From the NCBI GenBank assembly GCA_018136815.1, contig CM030940.1, forward strand, positions 2,401,915 to 2,465,914: a stretch of 64,000 nt of DNA, written 5' to 3'. The notes below the pieces were generated by a model that searched no databases, had not been told where the DNA came from, and saw nothing but the letters and a program-made list of their open reading frames with translations. Within the stretch, counting starts at the first letter, position 1. Each line of letters begins with the position of its first letter. Position numbers and translations under genes: made by a program. Positions 61,030 through 64,000 of this stretch are shown piece after piece. Source of the DNA: Isochrysis galbana (Eukaryota > Haptophyta > Isochrysidales > Isochrysidaceae).

Positions 61030-62004
61030 TTAGCACCTGGTTTGTGCTAGACGGTGAAATTGAGCCGCGGCAGAAATCGTATCAGACATGAGTTGCGGGT
61101 TGGAATGAATCCACCTCAGGCCAGTGTTCGAGAGATAGGTGCACGGCGGGTGCGCGATAATCAAGTCCCAACCAAGGTCTTGGACGAGATCGGCATCCCC
61201 GTCAAAGTGCGGAACGTAATCGACCTCAGACGGGAACAGATCGCACGTCGCCACATCAGCGCCAGCGAGAAGGAACATCGACGAGACCACTCCACTCGTC
61301 TCGCCGATAACCAAGACGCGAGGAGGCGAGATGCCGTCGGTCTGCGCGGCTTCGACGTCACGCCTAATGTCGCCGAGCGTGGCACAAATGTCGTCGAAGT
61401 GGACGGGCAGCACCTGGGCCGGAGACTCAGGCGATTGGCTAGGGCGCAGAACAAGCTGCGCCGCCTCGGCGATATCTTTCGGCATAACATGCGCGGCACC
61501 GTGGGCGGCGGCACGCTGGAAAGCGAGATCGAGGACGTACGAGAGGGTCTCTCCCTCCTTCAAGGGAGAACGAGTGCGCGCGAGATGAACGAGCAAATCT
61601 TCCGCGGCCGGAACCAAAGTCAGGCGCGCTGAAAACTGGCAAAGCGGAACGACAGCGGAAACGGAAACGAAACTGCGAGTGACCGGAATGGCCGGAGACG
61701 CGGCGACCAACGTGTAAGCCGTCCGAAAAGAACGGGACGCGGCAGCCGGAAGAGAGTCGGACGAAAATAGAGCAGGCTGAGAACGGAACAATCGACGGAA
61801 TGCGCGTTGTACGACGGAGGGCATAGTTGCGAATACCCCTTCGTCAGTCGTCAGCGAGCGAGGATACATCAGACAGGCTAGTCGGTAGCGGTCGCCAACC
61901 CAATCAGGTTGGCGCAACCATCGTAGGCGGCGCGAGCCAGCGACGAACAGCAAGGGTATAGGCCACCGTCCATCCGGAGGGGCTAACCTCGCTGGCACGG
62001 CCAA
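61030..62004 (-). CDS. pol N-terminal region with HPPC-type SAM-methyltransferase-like domain
   Basis: This 324-aa frame begins in overlap with gag and ends at an out-of-frame stop after a deletion joint. Residues about 1-215 are of unknown fold, including a helical FDDICATLGDIRRDVEAAQT. From about 224, PRVLVIGETSGVVSSMFLLA and GADVATCDLFPSE look like the glycine loop and second strand of a class I SAM fold. GWDLIIAHPPCTYLSNTGLRW (first 20 residues cited: GWDLIIAHPPCTYLSNTGLR) matches the motif IV region of a phage-type DNA methyltransferase family, with a Pro-Pro-Cys core as in cytosine methylases. The glycine loop is degenerate. Activity is inferred, not shown. Confidence 0.7.
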   Translation of the reverse strand: MAVPARLAPPDGRWPIPLLFVAGSRRLRWLRQPDWVGDRYRLACLMYPRSLTTDEGVFATMPSVVQRAFRRLFRSQPALFSSDSLPAAASRSFRTAYTLVAASPAIPVTRSFVSVSAVVPLCQFSARLTLVPAAEDLLVHLARTRSPLKEGETLSYVLDLAFQRAAAHGAAHVMPKDIAEAAQLVLRPSQSPESPAQVLPVHFDDICATLGDIRRDVEAAQTDGISPPRVLVIGETSGVVSSMFLLAGADVATCDLFPSEVDYVPHFDGDADLVQDLGWDLIIAHPPCTYLSNTGLRWIHSNPQLMSDTISAAAQFHRLAQTRC

Positions 62005-62824
62005 GGCAGCTTAACGGCGAGTTTCGAGGGAACAAATCGGCCAGACCATCCAAGATTTGGCTGGCGACAGCAGACGGATCGGCAGCGACGGAGCTCAAGG
62101 CAAGAACTAGCGTTGAGCGCTCGTAATCGAGAGCATTGAACGAATGATTCGAGGACGACGAGAGCGACGAAGGAGGTAGCGAACGAACGGCGAGAGAGAA
62201 CGGAACTCCCGGAGTCGAATCGTCCCCACCACATATGAGCAGATGAGGGTGACTCCGGATCGATTGAACGACTGAAACGAAAACGCGAACTTCGGGAACG
62301 ACGGCATCGCAACCTAGGGCAGCATCCCCAGGTTGGAACGACAACAAGAAGGCTTTGCTCAGCCGTCCGAGGGACGGCGAGCTCGTAGATCGGAGAGGCG
62401 AAACATTAGAGGTACGAAATGAAACGCGAACGGGAGTGACAGAAGTATCGAGAAGCGAAAGGGGTGGCGGTCCAGGCCGCCGAGGAATCGAGAAGTCAAC
62501 GAAGCATATGGCGGCGGCCTCGCCTATTCCCCAACGGCGGTTGCGGCCGAGGACGACGAGACGACGAAGGTAGGCGCGGTGGGCGTCGGGAATCTCCGGC
62601 TCGCCCTCGCAAAGGAAGCGAGCGTTGAGCGCTCGTAATCGGGAGCATTGAACGAATGATTCGAGGACGACGAGAGCGACGAAGGCGGTAGCGAACGAAC
62701 GGCGAGAGAGAACGGAACTCCCGGAGTCGAATCGTCCCCACCACATATGAGCAGATGGGGGTGACTCCGGATCGATAGAACGACTGAAACGAAGACGCGA
62801 ATTTCGGGAACGACGGCATCGCAA
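61904..62824 (-). CDS. gag C-terminal frame (second tandem copy)
   Basis: This 306-aa frame holds IRSHPHLLICGGDDSTPGVP and ends TLAVRRWLAPPTMVAPT. It continues gag in the copy after the 512-bp duplication, and its end overlaps the pol frame by about 100 nt in the +1 frame. In the left arm the equivalent frame stops at 55067. No capsid or zinc-knuckle signature is clear here. Confidence 0.55.
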   Translation of the reverse strand: MRCRRSRNSRLRFSRSIDPESPPSAHMWWGRFDSGSSVLSRRSFATAFVALVVLESFVQCSRLRALNARFLCEGEPEIPDAHRAYLRRLVVLGRNRRWGIGEAAAICFVDFSIPRRPGPPPLSLLDTSVTPVRVSFRTSNVSPLRSTSSPSLGRLSKAFLLSFQPGDAALGCDAVVPEVRVFVSVVQSIRSHPHLLICGGDDSTPGVPFSLAVRSLPPSSLSSSSNHSFNALDYERSTLVLALSSVAADPSAVASQILDGLADLFPRNSPLSCLGRASEVSPSGWTVAYTLAVRRWLAPPTMVAPT

Positions 62825-63132
62825 CCTAGGGTAGCATCCCCAGGTTGGAACGACAACAAGAAGGCTTTGCTCAGCCGTCCGAGGGACGGTGAGCTCGTAG
62901 ATCGGAGAGGCGAAACATTAGAGGTACGAAATGAAACGCGAACGGGAGTGACAGAAGTATCGAGAAGCGAAAGGGGTGGCGGTCCAGGCCGCCGAGGAGT
63001 CGAGAAGTCAACGAAGCATATGGCGGCGGCCTCGCCTATTCCCCAACGGCGGTTGCGGCCGAGGACGACGAGACGACGAAGGTAGGCGCGGTGGGCGTCG
63101 GGAATCTCCGGCTCGCCCTCGCAAAGGAAGCG
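62109..63132 (-). repeat. 512-bp tandem duplication in gag, right arm
   Basis: Copies 62621-63132 and 62109-62620 align throughout. The period of 512 is not a multiple of three, so the duplication shifts the reading frame, splitting gag into two frames (stop at 62524). Confidence 0.9.
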
Positions 63133-64000
63133 GATGAACGGTTGACAGTAGTACGGCGAATGGGCGCCATCGCCTGTCCCATATCGCCAATTGTCGGGGT
63201 GGTCGGGGCGAGCCGTATCGTGATCGGGAGGAGCGGGGCGGAAGGCGCAATAGGCACAACCGGTGGCTGTGGTCCATACGCCGCCCTCAGACGTAGGGCG
63301 CTGCGTGCGAGGCACCTTCATAGACGCGTCGGTCGGACGGGCCCTAGCGAATGAAGCAGCTAGATCAGCGTGCCCACAATAGCGTGACATGGGGTCGAAG
63401 TCGACCTTAGCATTACGCCACGATTCCAAATCCCATTTGGCACCCTCGGGATGGCCGAGGTTGTCCGCCGGCGGCGCGCAGCGGCGGCTCTTCTGCGATG
63501 GCGGTGCGTCGAGAGGTGGGAGTCCACCCTCCAACTTAGGAGGCGGCTCCCTCGTGTGGTCGGTGCGTCCCTGGTGGGACCGATCTCCATTACGATGATT
63601 CCGAGTATCGGGACCGCGGCTGCCCCCGGAGTTAGCGGCCGACGGTTTGTCGCTTTTGTCCGTAGCCGGCTTCGACGAACCCAGGCGATCCTTGACCATC
63701 CGGACGACGTCGTCGATGTGGGCGATTGTGAGCGGTCCGTCCACTTGCTTGCTGTTCCGCGAAGCCTCCGCGCGTGCCTGCTCTGCTGGAGCTAGCACCA
63801 TGCGCGCAATCGAGATGCAGGACAACGAGTGATGCGGCGCGTCTCCTGCGGCGACTGCCTCTATGCCCCGCTTCCACGCCTTGAGGAACTCGAACGAATT
63901 CTCCGCTCCCCGTGCGCGGTCGCTTTCGTCGGCCTTGACGCAGGCGTCGAATCGCTCGTTGATTTCGTGAGTGAAGGCTGGAAATTTGAAGACGTTAGCT
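62524..64000 (-). CDS. chromovirus gag, partial at window edge
   Basis: The frame is open from 64000 to the stop at 62524. Its first part (KFPAFTHEINERFDACVKAD, then ENSFEFLKAWKRGIEAVAAG) is a helical capsid-like segment. A basic, Pro-rich linker follows (KDRLGSSKPATDKSDKPSAA). Next is a Cys/His-containing stretch (RYCGHADLAA, then GCAYCAF and later YYC), not a standard CCHC knuckle. The end crosses the tandem duplication joint and terminates early. The protein start lies outside the window. Confidence 0.7.
   Translation of the reverse strand, partial: ANVFKFPAFTHEINERFDACVKADESDRARGAENSFEFLKAWKRGIEAVAAGDAPHHSLSCISIARMVLAPAEQARAEASRNSKQVDGPLTIAHIDDVVRMVKDRLGSSKPATDKSDKPSAANSGGSRGPDTRNHRNGDRSHQGRTDHTREPPPKLEGGLPPLDAPPSQKSRRCAPPADNLGHPEGAKWDLESWRNAKVDFDPMSRYCGHADLAASFARARPTDASMKVPRTQRPTSEGGVWTTATGCAYCAFRPAPPDHDTARPDHPDNWRYGTGDGAHSPYYCQPFIRFLCEGEPEIPDAHRAYLRRLVVLGRNRRWGIGEAAAICFVDFSTPRRPGPPPLSLLDTSVTPVRVSFRTSNVSPLRSTSSPSLGRLSKAFLLSFQPGDATLGCDAVVPEIRVFVSVVLSIRSHPHLLICGGDDSTPGVPFSLAVRSLPPSSLSSSSNHSFNAPDYERSTLASFARASRRFPTPTAPTFVVSSSSAATAVGE

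Larger units (their letters stand above)
56983..64000 (-). mobile_element. Ty3/gypsy chromovirus with methyltransferase-like domain, right arm
   Basis: Read on the minus strand from the window edge: gag (open beyond 64000), pol frame with methyltransferase-like domain, RNase H end, integrase and chromodomain, untranslated region, polypurine tract, LTR, primer-binding site, leader, and a second gag start at the inversion centre. Reverse transcriptase and the rest of RNase H are deleted. The integrase plus chromodomain assigns it to the chromoviruses. Only part of the element is in the window. Confidence 0.88.

Overview
This window is nuclear DNA of a GC-rich unicellular eukaryote. The best fit is a haptophyte-like or other secondary-plastid microalga. 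Evidence: genes with short introns (about 50 to 300 nt, many in phase 0, donors often GTGCGT, GTGAGT or similar, one likely GC-AG), a dihydrodipicolinate synthase with a signal-plus-transit style presequence, conserved eukaryotic genes (MED6, PRP17/CDC40, BCS1, RAMP4/SERP) and many long GA/CT and poly-G/C tracts. The taxon is inferred from style, not from a marker gene.

Layout. 0-14.6 kb is gene-dense: a small UBA-like membrane protein (-), an MFS transporter (-), a 195-bp MITE with an 8-bp target duplication, a gag fragment of the chromovirus seen at the right end, an unknown 298-aa protein (-), a degenerate cyclophilin joined to a DUF4864-like domain (+), a LINE remnant, a glycosyltransferase (-), a DUF1415 protein (+) and a three-exon plastid-style membrane protein (-). 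14.7-18.24 kb is a three-layer transposon nest: a mariner-like MITE was hit in its left terminal repeat by a piggyBac-like element (TTAA) and in its right terminal repeat by a small Copia retrotransposon with intact 538/541-bp LTRs (TTAAT). 18.9-31 kb has a coiled-coil gene, an FkbM methyltransferase, a satellite array, a Copia/hAT transposase junction, BCS1 (7 exons) and a mitochondrial Bot1/EMR1-like gene, followed by a hAT MITE whose termini match the right end of the hAT transposase copy.

32-53 kb alternates single-copy genes (unknown 262-aa protein, PRP17, MED6, galactokinase, RAMP4/SERP, dihydrodipicolinate synthase) with fragments of dispersed retroelement families that share a 3' hairpin or a 3' tail motif.

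53.9-64 kb is occupied by a Ty3/gypsy chromovirus arranged as a large inverted duplication centred near 56.96 kb. The right arm (minus strand) reads gag, then a pol frame starting with a class I SAM-methyltransferase-like domain carrying an HPPC catalytic-type motif, then, after a deletion that removed reverse transcriptase and most of RNase H, an integrase with GPY motif and C-terminal chromodomain, a polypurine tract and an LTR. The left arm has lost 3 kb. Both arms share the same 512-bp tandem duplication in gag and the same +1 gag/pol overlap. The methyltransferase-bearing retroelement is the most unusual system here.

The host genes belong to unrelated housekeeping pathways (splicing, transcription, ER stress, mitochondria, lysine and galactose metabolism). 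They are neighbours but not a functional cluster. Exon coordinates were derived by hand from splice motifs, frame continuity and family conservation; expression data would be needed to confirm them.
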